Shown here: positions 34,860-43,856 of the stretch, in pieces
Position numbering within the stretch: the stretch's first letter is position 1
How the letters are laid out: every line of letters starts with the position of its first letter
NCBI GenBank assembly: GCA_018715885.1
Contig: DVKT01000006.1
Location: forward strand, 84,117 to 148,116
Direction: 5' to 3'
Length of the DNA: 64,000 nt
From: Caccoplasma intestinavium
GTDB taxonomy: Bacteria > Bacteroidota > Bacteroidia > Bacteroidales > UBA11471
Notes under the pieces: generated by a model
The model's database searches: none
What the model saw: only the letters and a program-made list of their open reading frames with translations
Told to the model about the DNA's origin: nothing
Translations under genes and position numbers: made by a program

Positions 34860-36113
34860 TTATCGAGTTTTCAACGTTACCAATGTCAATACGGCCAAAA
34901 TAATACCGACGATCCAAAAGCGAACCACAATTTTCGATTCGGGTATCGGTGCGAACGGTTTTTTCCATAAAGCTTCGACACTATCACCGGCTTTTTGGAA
35001 ATGGTGATGTAACGGAGCCATTTTGAAAAGCCGGCGACCTTCGCCGTAACGACGCTTGGTATATTTGAAATAAGATACTTGCATAATCACGGAAATGCTT
35101 TCGATAAGGAATATCCCGCATAAGAGCGGAGTAAGCAATTCCTTATGTATCAGCACGGCAAACACCCCGATGATACCACCGATAGTAAGGCTGCCGGTAT
35201 CGCCCATAAACACCTGGGCCGGGAAAGCATTATACCAAAGAAATCCGATCGTCGCACCGATAAATGCACACGAAAAGACAACAAGTTCTTCGCTCCCGGG
35301 TATATACATGATATTGAGGTATGAAGCATAAGCGATATGCCCCGACAGATAAGCCATAATAGCCAATGCCACCCCGATAATGGCCGACGAACCCGTTGCA
35401 AGGCCATCGAGCCCATCGGTAAGGTTCGCTCCGTTCGATACTGCCGTTACGACAAAAATCGTTACCAATATGAAAATAATCCAGCCGGCGGTCTGTGCAT
35501 GTTCTCCCAAAAACGGAACAAGGTCGGCATAATCGAAGTTATTATTTTTCACAAAAGGGATCGTCGTCTGTGTCGACTTGATATTCTCGGGAAGATATTG
35601 TATCTCGGCGGTATCGTCTTTCTGGACGGTAACATTTTCACGAACCACCGTATCGGGGCTCAAATAGAGCGTCAGCCCGACGATAAGTCCCAAACCGACT
35701 TGTCCGAAAATTTTGAATCGGCCGTGAAGCCCCTCCTTGTTATGATGTTTGAGCTTCATGTAGTCGTCGAGGAAACCGATAGCTCCCATCCAAACAGTCG
35801 TAACGAGCATCAAAATCATATAAATATTATCGAGACGGCCCACCAACAAACAGGGAATAAGAATGGAAATTATGATGATAATTCCCCCCATCGTGGGAGT
35901 TCCCTTTTTGCTCATCTGCCCTTCGAGCCCGAGATTCCGTACAATTTCGCCGATCTGCATACATTGCAACCGGGATATGATGCGCCGACCTATAATCGTA
36001 GAAATAAACAGCGATAAAATAAGCGCCATACTCGAACGGAAAGAGATATAACGGAATACTCCCGTCCCGGGAATATCCAACTCGTCGAAAAACTGAAATA
36101 ACGGATATAACAT
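34860..36113 (-). CDS. mraY: Phospho-MurNAc-pentapeptide transferase
   Basis: Makes lipid I from UDP-MurNAc-pentapeptide and undecaprenyl phosphate. 417 residues, polytopic. Key blocks are KKGTPTMGGIIII, IGFLDDYMKLKHHNKEGL (the Asp pair), NLTDGLDGLATGSSAI, NAFPAQVFMGDTGSL and MAPLHHHFQKAGDSVEALWK (the His cluster). It carries a periplasmic insert of about 70 residues between membrane segments (roughly 150-215), longer than in E. coli; I believe this is normal in Bacteroidetes. Confidence 0.97.
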   Translation of the reverse strand: MLYPLFQFFDELDIPGTGVFRYISFRSSMALILSLFISTIIGRRIISRLQCMQIGEIVRNLGLEGQMSKKGTPTMGGIIIIISILIPCLLVGRLDNIYMILMLVTTVWMGAIGFLDDYMKLKHHNKEGLHGRFKIFGQVGLGLIVGLTLYLSPDTVVRENVTVQKDDTAEIQYLPENIKSTQTTIPFVKNNNFDYADLVPFLGEHAQTAGWIIFILVTIFVVTAVSNGANLTDGLDGLATGSSAIIGVALAIMAYLSGHIAYASYLNIMYIPGSEELVVFSCAFIGATIGFLWYNAFPAQVFMGDTGSLTIGGIIGVFAVLIHKELLTPLLCGIFLIESISVIMQVSYFKYTKRRYGEGRRLFKMAPLHHHFQKAGDSVEALWKKPFAPIPESKIVVRFWIVGIILAVLTLVTLKTR

Positions 36114-36124
36114 TTCTTCCTTAA

Positions 36125-37582
36125 TTACTCGTTAAATATACGTTCCACCTCTTCCCTGTCGTTGAAGTGATGTTTTACACCTTCTATTTCCTGATAATCT
36201 TCATGTCCTTTCCCGGCAATGAGCACCACGTCGCCGGGTTGTGCAAACTGTGTTGCGACACGAATCGCTTCCCGGCGGTCGGCAATCGTCAATGTTTTGC
36301 GGCGTTGAACAGCATCGAGCCCGGCAATCATATCTTCGAGAATATCCTGCGGCTTTTCAAAACGGGGATTATCGGAAGTCAGTATTACCTTATCGCTCCA
36401 CTTCGCGGCTTCTTGCGCCATGAGCGGGCGTTTTCCTTTATCACGGTTCCCGCCGGCCCCTACAACGGTGATAATATGCCCCTTACGCCCCACGACTTCG
36501 CGTATCGAAGTAAGGACATTGGTAAGAGCGTCGGGCGTATGGGCGTAATCGATAATTGCCGTATATTTTTGCGGGGCATGCAGCGTCTGGAAACGCCCCG
36601 AGACCGGTACAAGCCGGCTAAGGTTGATCAAGGCCTTCTCGGGATCTTCTCCCAAAAGACATGTTGCGCCATATACCGCCAATAAATTATAGGCATTGAA
36701 TTTACCCACGAACTGCACTTCCACTTCACGCCCGTTTACTTCGAGCGTTGTACCGTCGAGACGGCTCTCGATGATACGTCCCTTGTAATCGGCCAACGTA
36801 TTCAATGCATAAGTATGTTTCTCGGCACGAGTATTTTGCAACATCACCGTCCCATTTTTCTCATCGGCATTTGTCAATGCAAATGCATCTTCGGGTAGGT
36901 CGTCGAAAAATCTTTTTTTCGCTTTGAGATATGCCTGTACGGTCTTATGATAATCGAGATGATCCCGGGTAAGATTGGTAAAGATACCTCCGGCAAATTC
37001 AAGCCCGGCAATACGGCGCTGGTCGACCGAATGAGAGCTGACCTCCATAAACGCATAACGGCAACCGGCATCGACCATTTCCCGCAACAGGCGATGAAGA
37101 GTCAATGGGTCGGGCGTAGTGTGATCGGTAGGTACGGCCCGATCATCGACATAATTGCAGACAGTCGATAAAAGCCCTACTTTCTCCCCGAAAAAGCGAA
37201 ACATTTCATACAACAACGTGGCAATAGTCGTCTTGCCGTTTGTCCCGGTAACACCTACCAAAGTAAGCTGGCGTGAAGGCTCGCCATACCACGCCGATGC
37301 CAACAAACCCAAAGCTTCACGGCTTTCGGGAGTTACGACATACGTTACCCGAGGCGACAACTCGTCGGGTAATTCCTCACACACCACAGCCGAAGCTCCC
37401 TGCGCTTCGGCTTTCGCGATAAAAGTATGTCCGTCGACCGAAACGCCGCGCACGGCAACGAACAATGATCCTTCGGCCACACGACGCGAATCGGCCTCGA
37501 CCGAAGTTATTTCGATACAGTCATTTCCTACGACTTTCGCTACATTCAACTTCCCAATAAGATCACTCAGTTGCATACTCAC
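36125..37582 (-). CDS. murE: UDP-MurNAc-tripeptide synthetase (meso-DAP-adding)
   Basis: Adds the third residue of the stem peptide. 485 residues. P-loop VTGTNGKTTIATLL, MEVSSHSVDQRRIAG, IDYAHTPDAL and the amino-acid-selecting motif TSDNPRFE. DNPR is the signature of enzymes that use meso-diaminopimelate, so the wall is a DAP type as expected for a Gram-negative. Between mraY (11 bp) and ftsI (4 bp). Confidence 0.96.
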   Translation of the reverse strand: MSMQLSDLIGKLNVAKVVGNDCIEITSVEADSRRVAEGSLFVAVRGVSVDGHTFIAKAEAQGASAVVCEELPDELSPRVTYVVTPESREALGLLASAWYGEPSRQLTLVGVTGTNGKTTIATLLYEMFRFFGEKVGLLSTVCNYVDDRAVPTDHTTPDPLTLHRLLREMVDAGCRYAFMEVSSHSVDQRRIAGLEFAGGIFTNLTRDHLDYHKTVQAYLKAKKRFFDDLPEDAFALTNADEKNGTVMLQNTRAEKHTYALNTLADYKGRIIESRLDGTTLEVNGREVEVQFVGKFNAYNLLAVYGATCLLGEDPEKALINLSRLVPVSGRFQTLHAPQKYTAIIDYAHTPDALTNVLTSIREVVGRKGHIITVVGAGGNRDKGKRPLMAQEAAKWSDKVILTSDNPRFEKPQDILEDMIAGLDAVQRRKTLTIADRREAIRVATQFAQPGDVVLIAGKGHEDYQEIEGVKHHFNDREEVERIFNE

Positions 37583-37586
37583 AATT

Positions 37587-39749
37587 TTACTTCAATACGA
37601 TGGTTATTCTTTCGCCCCGAGAAACACGACGTCCCACAGGAATAGATTGGCGCACGACTTTCCCGCGCCCCTCGACAGAAACCCGCAATCCCACCTTTTC
37701 CAGAAGATAAATGGCATCGCGTGCACCCATTCCTACGACCGAAGGGACTGTATAACGATTGGGTTCGATACGGTCCATAGCAATCGTATAATCCTTAGAC
37801 TTGACCGATACCCATTCTTCACCACCACCGACCGATTCGGGTGAAGTATAAGGCAAAGAAAGATGTCGGCACACGTATGTCGTATTTTCGAGGTTGCCTT
37901 TCTTTATGGCCGGCATCTTAGCAAATACCGTATCCCGGGAAACCGTTCCCTCTCCGGGCAAAAATCCCCGGGCATACATCTCTTCCGCAACAGTACGGAG
38001 CACTGCACCCGGCATCGTACCGCCCGACGGATAACCTACCCGCGGAGCCGATACGACAACAATACCCGAATATTTGGGATTCTCAGCCGGGAAATATCCG
38101 CAAAACGAAACCCGATGGCGTACTATATTTCCTTTGTATCCGGCTTTTCCCTGATGAATTTGAGCCGTACCTGTTTTTCCGGCTATCTGCACATAATCCG
38201 AACTGACTGCCTTGCGACCGTGAGCCGTACCCTGTTGTACCACATCGACAAGCATCTGTTGTATTTCCGTCAATGTTCGCGATTTACACATCTGCTTTGT
38301 AATCACCTCGGTCTCAAATTCTTCTATTAAATCTCCATTTTCACTTATCCCGGCTATTATATACGGTTTTATCATCTTACCGCCGTTGGCGATACCGTTA
38401 TAAAACATCAGCGTATAAATAGGCGGAATAGATACTTCATAACCGAAACTCATCCACGGCAGCGACAACTTCGACCATGCGGGATTGGACTTGCCATCGG
38501 CCGTTACCGGATATTTGATGACCGGAGCCAATGCACCCGGAATATCCAAATCGACCGCTTTATTCAAGCCTATCTCATAAAGACCGTCGACAAACTTTTT
38601 GGGGTCTTTTTCAAATCCTTTCAATACAATTTTGGAGATACCAATATTGGACGAATACCATATAGCCTGAGCAGCCGTAATATCGGTATACCCCCCTTTC
38701 CGGTAATTGTGGTCATACATGGATTGCCCAGCATATACGAATTTTCCTTTTTCTCCATAAAAAATATCATCGGGACGCACGACACCTGCATCTAAGGCAA
38801 CCATCATCGAAGCGGTTTTAAATGTCGATCCGGGTTCGACCAAATCGCTCACGGCATGATTCACTCCTTCTTTGTACGACCCGTCGGACTGACGATCGAG
38901 ATTGGCAATCGCACGTATAGCTCCCGTCTCGACCTCCATAATTACCGCCACGCCGTAATCGGCTTGCGTCTCTTGCAATTTCTCCAACAAAGCCGACTCG
39001 GCCATATCCTGTATATCGACATCGATAGTCGTAAGAATATCTTTTCCCGCAACCGGTTTACTGAGTATCTCCTCCACCCATTGCCACTGAACCCTCTGCC
39101 TAACCCTTTTTCCGTTTATTCCACGCAACAAAGAGTCGCAAGACAACTCTATCCCCGACGCACCGCCTCGCCCCTCGCCATTCACCATACCGGCATATAC
39201 ACTGCCTACCGTACTGGTAGCCAACAATCCGAACGGTCGTTCCCGGCTCAATAACTCTTCAAAAACGAGACCGCTTTTATTGGAATTTTTCTGATTGAAG
39301 AAAGGATATTCCAGTATCTCTTTCATCTGCACGTAAGAAAGACGAGCATAAGAAAGTCGATAATGCCGACGGTGTTTATGAGTCAAACCCTGCCGCAAAT
39401 GAGCTTTATATCCTTCGGCCGTACGATCTCCGGGCATCTGTGCCAAAGCCCGGCAAAGCGGGTCGAGGTAACGGTTGAATGTATCCCGATTGAAACCATC
39501 GGCCGCAAAATCCATATACATGGTATATCGGGGCATCGTCGTCGCCAACAAACGACCGTCTGCCGCCAAAATATTTCCTCTTGCCGCCAAAACAGGAACC
39601 GTATCATAAAGAGGCTTCTCTGCCTTGGCTTGCCACTTTTCTCTCTCGACAAATATCGTGCGCGACATCTTAAAAAGTATCGCTATACATATCACGGCGA
39701 TAACCAGCACAATAAGCAAATAGCGAAAATGCAGACCTTTACTCTTCAT
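37587..39749 (-). CDS. ftsI: Division transpeptidase FtsI (PBP3) with C-terminal PASTA domain
   Basis: Bitopic penicillin-binding protein that cross-links septal peptidoglycan. 720 residues, with one membrane segment (LLIVLVIAVICIAILF). The transpeptidase motifs are STFK in EPGSTFKTASM, SSN in IWYSSNIGIS and KTG in IAGKTGTAQ. The last 60 residues form a PASTA domain (VPSVVGMGARDAIYLLEKVG), usual in Bacteroidetes FtsI though not in E. coli. It overlaps the ftsL-like gene by 11 bp and precedes murE by 4 bp. Confidence 0.95.
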   Translation of the reverse strand: MKSKGLHFRYLLIVLVIAVICIAILFKMSRTIFVEREKWQAKAEKPLYDTVPVLAARGNILAADGRLLATTMPRYTMYMDFAADGFNRDTFNRYLDPLCRALAQMPGDRTAEGYKAHLRQGLTHKHRRHYRLSYARLSYVQMKEILEYPFFNQKNSNKSGLVFEELLSRERPFGLLATSTVGSVYAGMVNGEGRGGASGIELSCDSLLRGINGKRVRQRVQWQWVEEILSKPVAGKDILTTIDVDIQDMAESALLEKLQETQADYGVAVIMEVETGAIRAIANLDRQSDGSYKEGVNHAVSDLVEPGSTFKTASMMVALDAGVVRPDDIFYGEKGKFVYAGQSMYDHNYRKGGYTDITAAQAIWYSSNIGISKIVLKGFEKDPKKFVDGLYEIGLNKAVDLDIPGALAPVIKYPVTADGKSNPAWSKLSLPWMSFGYEVSIPPIYTLMFYNGIANGGKMIKPYIIAGISENGDLIEEFETEVITKQMCKSRTLTEIQQMLVDVVQQGTAHGRKAVSSDYVQIAGKTGTAQIHQGKAGYKGNIVRHRVSFCGYFPAENPKYSGIVVVSAPRVGYPSGGTMPGAVLRTVAEEMYARGFLPGEGTVSRDTVFAKMPAIKKGNLENTTYVCRHLSLPYTSPESVGGGEEWVSVKSKDYTIAMDRIEPNRYTVPSVVGMGARDAIYLLEKVGLRVSVEGRGKVVRQSIPVGRRVSRGERITIVLK

Positions 39750-40155
39750 ATTTCTTTCGCTTTAATTTATATGAAGGGGTTTTGGCAGCATGTATATCGA
39801 TGCCTTTTTCTTCAAACAGTTTTTCTATCTGAGAAGGACGGCTCACCCCCGTCAACTCCGACGATAAAGTGGTCGCCTCGTACCGCAATTCGGTTTCTTT
39901 GGTGCGTAACCGTTCGATTTCGGCCATTTTTCTATGGCAGCTATAACGATTACCGATATAACAGAACAAGAGTATAAGCAAAATAAGACACGCTTTCCAC
40001 TTCCGATAGAAAAAATCGAACGACACGATTTCTCCCTCGAAAAGCTCTTTCAGGAAAAGAGCGATCCGCGTCGAATACTCGGGAACCGCCGCTTCACCGG
40101 GAGCGCTCATCTTATCCTTTTCCTCTTTGCTATCGTCCATCAACATCTCCTTCAC
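39739..40155 (-). CDS. FtsL-like cell division protein
   Basis: 138 residues with one membrane helix (ACLILLILLFCYIGNRY) at about 54-70, followed by a coiled-coil stretch (MAEIERLRTKETELRYEATTL) in the periplasm, the layout of FtsL. Sequence identity to FtsL is low and the call depends on this layout and its position between rsmH and ftsI. It overlaps rsmH by 4 bp and ftsI by 11 bp. Confidence 0.85.
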   Translation of the reverse strand: MKEMLMDDSKEEKDKMSAPGEAAVPEYSTRIALFLKELFEGEIVSFDFFYRKWKACLILLILLFCYIGNRYSCHRKMAEIERLRTKETELRYEATTLSSELTGVSRPSQIEKLFEEKGIDIHAAKTPSYKLKRKKYEE

Positions 40156-41060
40156 AATTTTTCGGCTATACGAAGTTTTGCGCTACGCGCCCTGGGATTG
40201 CGAATCACCTCATCATCATCGGGTACTATCACCTTGTTATTGACCGGTCTTAACGGGGATTCTATCCGACCGAAAAAATCTTTTTCGACACGACCTTCGA
40301 AATTGCCGGTCTTAAAAAAATTTTTCACTAAGCGATCTTCAAGCGAATGATAGGTAAGAATCGCTATCCGACCACCAGGCCGCACCAGCTCACATGCCGA
40401 CAACAGCATGCGACGCAAAGCTTCCATCTCTTGATTGACCTCGATGCGCAATGCCTGAAACAACTGCGCCAATTCTTTTTTCTCCTGCCGTTTGTCGATA
40501 TAAGGCGACACGACCTCGACCAAACGGGTCGTCGTATCGATTTTTTGCACTCTGCGGGCAGAAACCACAGCACCGGCAATTTTTCGGGCCGAACGCAACT
40601 CCCCATAAAGATAAAAAATATCGGACAATTGTTCTTGCGTATAACTTTCAATGATATCGGCTGCCGTTGTTCGAGCCCGACGATTCATACGCATATCCAG
40701 CGCACCGTCGAAACGGAAAGAAAACCCCCTTTCCGAAGCATCGAAGTGATGAAACGACACTCCCAAATCGGCCAACAATCCATCGATAGAATCCACATCG
40801 TAATAACGCATGAAATTCTTAAGAAAACGGAAATTGCTCCGCACAAACGTAAAACGGTTATCCTCGATGCGATTGACACAAGCGTCTTCGTCTTGATCAA
40901 AAGCATAAAGACGCCCTTTATCGCCAAGTCGTTCTAATATGGCCCGCGAATGGCCGCCACCGCCAAACGTAACGTCGACATATGTCCCGTCGGGTTGCAC
41001 AGCCAACCCTGCCATACAAGCATCAAGCAATGCAGGTATATGATAGACAGAAGATTGCAT
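40152..41060 (-). CDS. rsmH: 16S rRNA (cytosine-N4)-methyltransferase RsmH
   Basis: Methylates C1402 of 16S rRNA (older name MraW). 302 residues. SAM motif VDVTFGGGGHSRAILE, LADLGVSFHHFDASERGFSFR, MRMNRRARTTAADI and ILTYHSLEDRLVKNFF are all family blocks. It is the first gene of the dcw run here. The mraZ gene that usually precedes it is not present in the 231 bp upstream, which separate it from the divergent glsA. Confidence 0.96.
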   Translation of the reverse strand: MQSSVYHIPALLDACMAGLAVQPDGTYVDVTFGGGGHSRAILERLGDKGRLYAFDQDEDACVNRIEDNRFTFVRSNFRFLKNFMRYYDVDSIDGLLADLGVSFHHFDASERGFSFRFDGALDMRMNRRARTTAADIIESYTQEQLSDIFYLYGELRSARKIAGAVVSARRVQKIDTTTRLVEVVSPYIDKRQEKKELAQLFQALRIEVNQEMEALRRMLLSACELVRPGGRIAILTYHSLEDRLVKNFFKTGNFEGRVEKDFFGRIESPLRPVNNKVIVPDDDEVIRNPRARSAKLRIAEKL

Positions 41061-41263
41061 CAGTTTGTTCGAGTACTTGTTTTAGCGGGTAAAAATAGTA
41101 AGAAAAACACGGACATACATCATATTTTTCATTTTTTTTTCAACAATTTTTGAGCAACTTCAATCGGTTGTTTTCTGGATATCAAGGAGTAAAAGGAGCA
41201 GACCGAGAGCTATGCAAAACACATTTTTCTTAATTAAAAAAGTCCTTTTCTGTAAAGAATCAC

Positions 41264-41271
41264 TATCTTTG
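41264..41271 (+). promoter_or_regulatory. Promoter -7 box of glsA-glsB
   Basis: TATCTTTG, 20 bp before the glsA ATG. No equally good box was found on the minus strand for rsmH. Confidence 0.6.
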
Positions 41272-41291
41272 TCCGTTTTTGCACAAGAACG

Positions 41292-42140
41292 ATGACAGAA
41301 AAAAAGATATTACAGGTTGATGTAGAGGAAGTTGTAAAACAAAAATCGCCGAGGTTATTCAAAAAGATTCCCGGATTTGTTTTCAACTTCATCAAACGCA
41401 CCATTCAACAAGACCGCATCAACCGTTTCTTAAAAGCATACCCCGACGTGCGGGGTGTAGATTTCGCCGAAACATTATTGGAATATCTCGACATCACTTT
41501 ACGTCTCGACGGAGAAAAAAATATCCCCTCAAAAGGCCGTTTCATTTTTGCATCAAATCATCCGCTGGGCGGTCTCGACGGCGTAGCACTCATCTCGGTC
41601 TTGGGCCGTCGCTACAACAAAGATATAAAATTTGTCGTCAACGACCTGCTGATGGCGATAGAGCCTTTATCGGACAATTTTCTCCCCATCAATAAATACG
41701 GGAAACAAGACAAGGACAAGGCCGACGCCCTCGGGCGAGCCTACGAAGGAAACGGACAAATGGCCGTTTTCCCTGCCGGACTCGTATCCCGAAGACAGGG
41801 GAAAGAGATATGCGACCTCACATGGAACAAAGCCTTCATTGCCAAAAGCGTACAATATCAACGAGATGTGATTCCCGTATGGTTCGAGGGTTATAATTCG
41901 AGCTTCTTCTATCGCTTCGCCCGATGGAGAAAACGTTTGGGTCTGAAATTCAACATCGAATTGATTTATCTGCCCGACGAAATGTTCAAAAGCGAAAAGA
42001 AAACATTTACTATACACTTTGGCAAACCCATTCCCTGGCAAACTTTCGACAACTCCAAAACACGCATGGAATGGGCGCAATATGTCAAAGAACAAGTTTA
42101 CAGTATCAGAGACAGTCTAAACAAACCCAAACGGATATGA
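41292..42140 (+). CDS. glsA: PlsC-like O-acyltransferase of glycine lipid synthesis (GlsA)
   Basis: 282-residue 1-acylglycerol-phosphate acyltransferase-like protein. The catalytic His/Asp pair is in SNHPLGGLDGVAL and a second motif is FPAGLVSR. In Bacteroides thetaiotaomicron a PlsC-like protein next to a GNAT protein near the dcw cluster was shown to be GlsA, which O-acylates N-acyl-3-hydroxyacyl-glycine; I recall that locus as BT_3458/BT_3459. The pair here, overlapping by 4 bp and next to rsmH, matches that setting. The spacing in the motif is H-x5-D rather than the usual H-x4-D. Function is by homology and context. Confidence 0.82.
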   Translation: MTEKKILQVDVEEVVKQKSPRLFKKIPGFVFNFIKRTIQQDRINRFLKAYPDVRGVDFAETLLEYLDITLRLDGEKNIPSKGRFIFASNHPLGGLDGVALISVLGRRYNKDIKFVVNDLLMAIEPLSDNFLPINKYGKQDKDKADALGRAYEGNGQMAVFPAGLVSRRQGKEICDLTWNKAFIAKSVQYQRDVIPVWFEGYNSSFFYRFARWRKRLGLKFNIELIYLPDEMFKSEKKTFTIHFGKPIPWQTFDNSKTRMEWAQYVKEQVYSIRDSLNKPKRI

Positions 42141-43066
42141 AAGAAATCATTGCCCCCATTGAAAGAGGGAAAATAATGGCAGAGCTCACACCGGAGCGTT
42201 TTCTGCGCCATACCAACAAAGGGGGAAACGAAATCTATGTCGTCAATTATAAAAACGCGCCCTATACCATGCAAGAAATCGGCCGTCTGCGGGAAATCGC
42301 ATTCCGGTCGGCCGGCGGAGGAACCGGGAAAGAAGTCGACATCGACATGTTCGACACGATGGAGAAACCCTGCCAACAACTCATCGTATGGGATCCCGAT
42401 GCAAAAGAAATATTGGGCGGCTATCGCTTCATACTGGGAGAGGACATGCAATACGACAAAGAAGGCCGGCCTATCATCGCCATTTCCCACATGTTCGATT
42501 TCTCTCCGAAATTCATTCGGGAATATATGCCGCACACCATCGAATTGGGCCGGTCATTCGTTTCTCTCGAATACCAATCGACCCGATCCGGAGCAAAAGG
42601 CCTTTTCGCCCTCGATAATTTGTGGGACGGATTAGGCGCCCTCGTTGTAATCTATCCCCAAATCAAATATTTCTTCGGGAAAGTAACCATGTATCCCACC
42701 TTCTCCATAAAAGGGCGCAACATGATACTTTATTTCCTCAACAAGCATTTTGCCGATACCGAAAAACTCGTGTGGCCCCGTACACCTCTCGAAACGAACA
42801 GCAATTATGAAGAGTTGCAAAGGATATTCCCCGAAAACAACTCTTTCAAAGAAGATTACAAAATATTGAATCAAGAAGTACGCGCGTTGGGATTCAACAT
42901 TCCCCCGCTGGTCAACAGCTATATGAGCCTTTCTCCGACGATGCGCATGTTCGGGACAGCTATCAATGACGAATTCGGAGACGTCGAAGAGTCGGGCATA
43001 CTCATTGCCATCGACGAAATACTGGAAGAAAAAAAGAAACGCCACATCGATACTTACGAACGCTAA
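42137..43066 (+). CDS. glsB: GNAT N-acyltransferase of glycine lipid synthesis (GlsB)
   Basis: 309-residue OlsB/hemolysin-like GNAT protein. The frame is open 71 codons farther upstream, but that region is inside glsA; the ATG at 42137, overlapping the glsA stop as ATGA, is the natural start. Family features include IGRLREIAFRSAGGGTGKEVDIDMFD, LGGYRFILGED and ELGRSFVSLEYQ. GlsB joins a 3-hydroxy fatty acyl group to glycine, giving commendamide-type N-acyl glycines, which GlsA then O-acylates. In B. thetaiotaomicron I recall the order as glsB then glsA; here glsA comes first. Confidence 0.83.
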   Translation: MKEIIAPIERGKIMAELTPERFLRHTNKGGNEIYVVNYKNAPYTMQEIGRLREIAFRSAGGGTGKEVDIDMFDTMEKPCQQLIVWDPDAKEILGGYRFILGEDMQYDKEGRPIIAISHMFDFSPKFIREYMPHTIELGRSFVSLEYQSTRSGAKGLFALDNLWDGLGALVVIYPQIKYFFGKVTMYPTFSIKGRNMILYFLNKHFADTEKLVWPRTPLETNSNYEELQRIFPENNSFKEDYKILNQEVRALGFNIPPLVNSYMSLSPTMRMFGTAINDEFGDVEESGILIAIDEILEEKKKRHIDTYER

Positions 43067-43090
43067 AACGGCGATTTCATCGAAAAAAGT

Positions 43091-43124
43091 AAAGGTCTGC
43101 AAACGAAGTTTACAGACCTTTTTC
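43091..43124. terminator. Bidirectional terminator after glsB
   Basis: 14-bp stem with one mismatch (43091-43104 with 43108-43121), T-rich on both outer sides. It lies between glsB (plus) and the thioesterase gene (minus). Confidence 0.8.
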
Positions 43125-43131
43125 TTATCCT

Positions 43132-43560
43132 TTAAAAAGAGCGTCCTTCATACGCTTCTATGGCTTTTCGCCATTCATCGGAAATAACTTTCGTCGTACC
43201 GCTCTTAAAATCAAACCCCACCAGTATGGTTTCACAAACGGCTTTCACTTCGCCGTTTTTCACACCGACGATACGTTGCAAAAGTTTCACGCTTTTGTTC
43301 CCTATCGAAAGTGTCGTCGTCTGGACTTCGATCTCCTCATGCAAATAAATCGGCAAAAGAAAATTGGCATTCACATTGGCGATCACCAAATCTATTTCGC
43401 GCAACTCCATCATCTGAGGCCGCACGGCAGCAAAATATTTCACTTTTCCCAAATCGTAAAAAGTAAAATATACCGAATTATTGACATGCCCCAACGGATC
43501 GAGGTCGTTAAATCTCAACTGTACAGGCACCGAATGCCGGAATGTCATCTGTTCTGTCAT
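43132..43560 (-). CDS. Acyl-CoA thioesterase (4HBT hot-dog fold)
   Basis: 142-residue single hot-dog domain protein. The active-site Asp lies in FNDLDPLGHVNNSVYFTFYD, the 4HBT signature. The substrate is unknown; similar proteins hydrolyse short or aromatic acyl-CoAs. The start is one base before the DUF721 stop region, so it is the third gene of a recF-DUF721-thioesterase run on the minus strand. Confidence 0.88.
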   Translation of the reverse strand: MTEQMTFRHSVPVQLRFNDLDPLGHVNNSVYFTFYDLGKVKYFAAVRPQMMELREIDLVIANVNANFLLPIYLHEEIEVQTTTLSIGNKSVKLLQRIVGVKNGEVKAVCETILVGFDFKSGTTKVISDEWRKAIEAYEGRSF

Positions 43561-43561
43561 A

Positions 43562-43852
43562 TCATCGAAGTATTATATCTTTTACCACAAGCCGCCCCAT
43601 CTCCTCATTGAGTCGATGCAAAAGAGACTTTTTACAACTCAACAACTCATTGCGCAAAACAGCCGAAGATAAAGAGACATACAACACTCCCGCCCTGACA
43701 TATACCTGCGTCGTATAGCGGGCAACCGCTTCACCGAAAATCTCTTTCCACAAAACCGCCGCTTGCGTTTCGTCGAGACGGCGGTCGAGTTGCTGGTCGG
43801 CCAGAATCTGCGGAAGCAATTCACTCAATTTCTGAGCATCTTTTCGTTGCAT
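43562..43852 (-). CDS. DUF721 (DciA-like) protein
   Basis: 96 residues. The DUF721 pattern is present: an N-terminal helix (KLSELLPQIL), VLWKEIFGEAVARYT, then strands VYVRAGVLYVSLSSAVLRNELLSCK. In other bacteria related proteins (DciA) load the replicative helicase; a role in replication is a reasonable guess given the adjacent recF, whose gene it follows by 4 bp. Confidence 0.88.
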   Translation of the reverse strand: MQRKDAQKLSELLPQILADQQLDRRLDETQAAVLWKEIFGEAVARYTTQVYVRAGVLYVSLSSAVLRNELLSCKKSLLHRLNEEMGRLVVKDIILR

Positions 43853-43856
43853 AACT

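Noticed and set aside
41061..41291. Possible mraZ remnant upstream of rsmH
   Set aside because: The 231 bp have no MraZ-like frame in any orientation and are AT-rich intergenic sequence with the glsA promoter.
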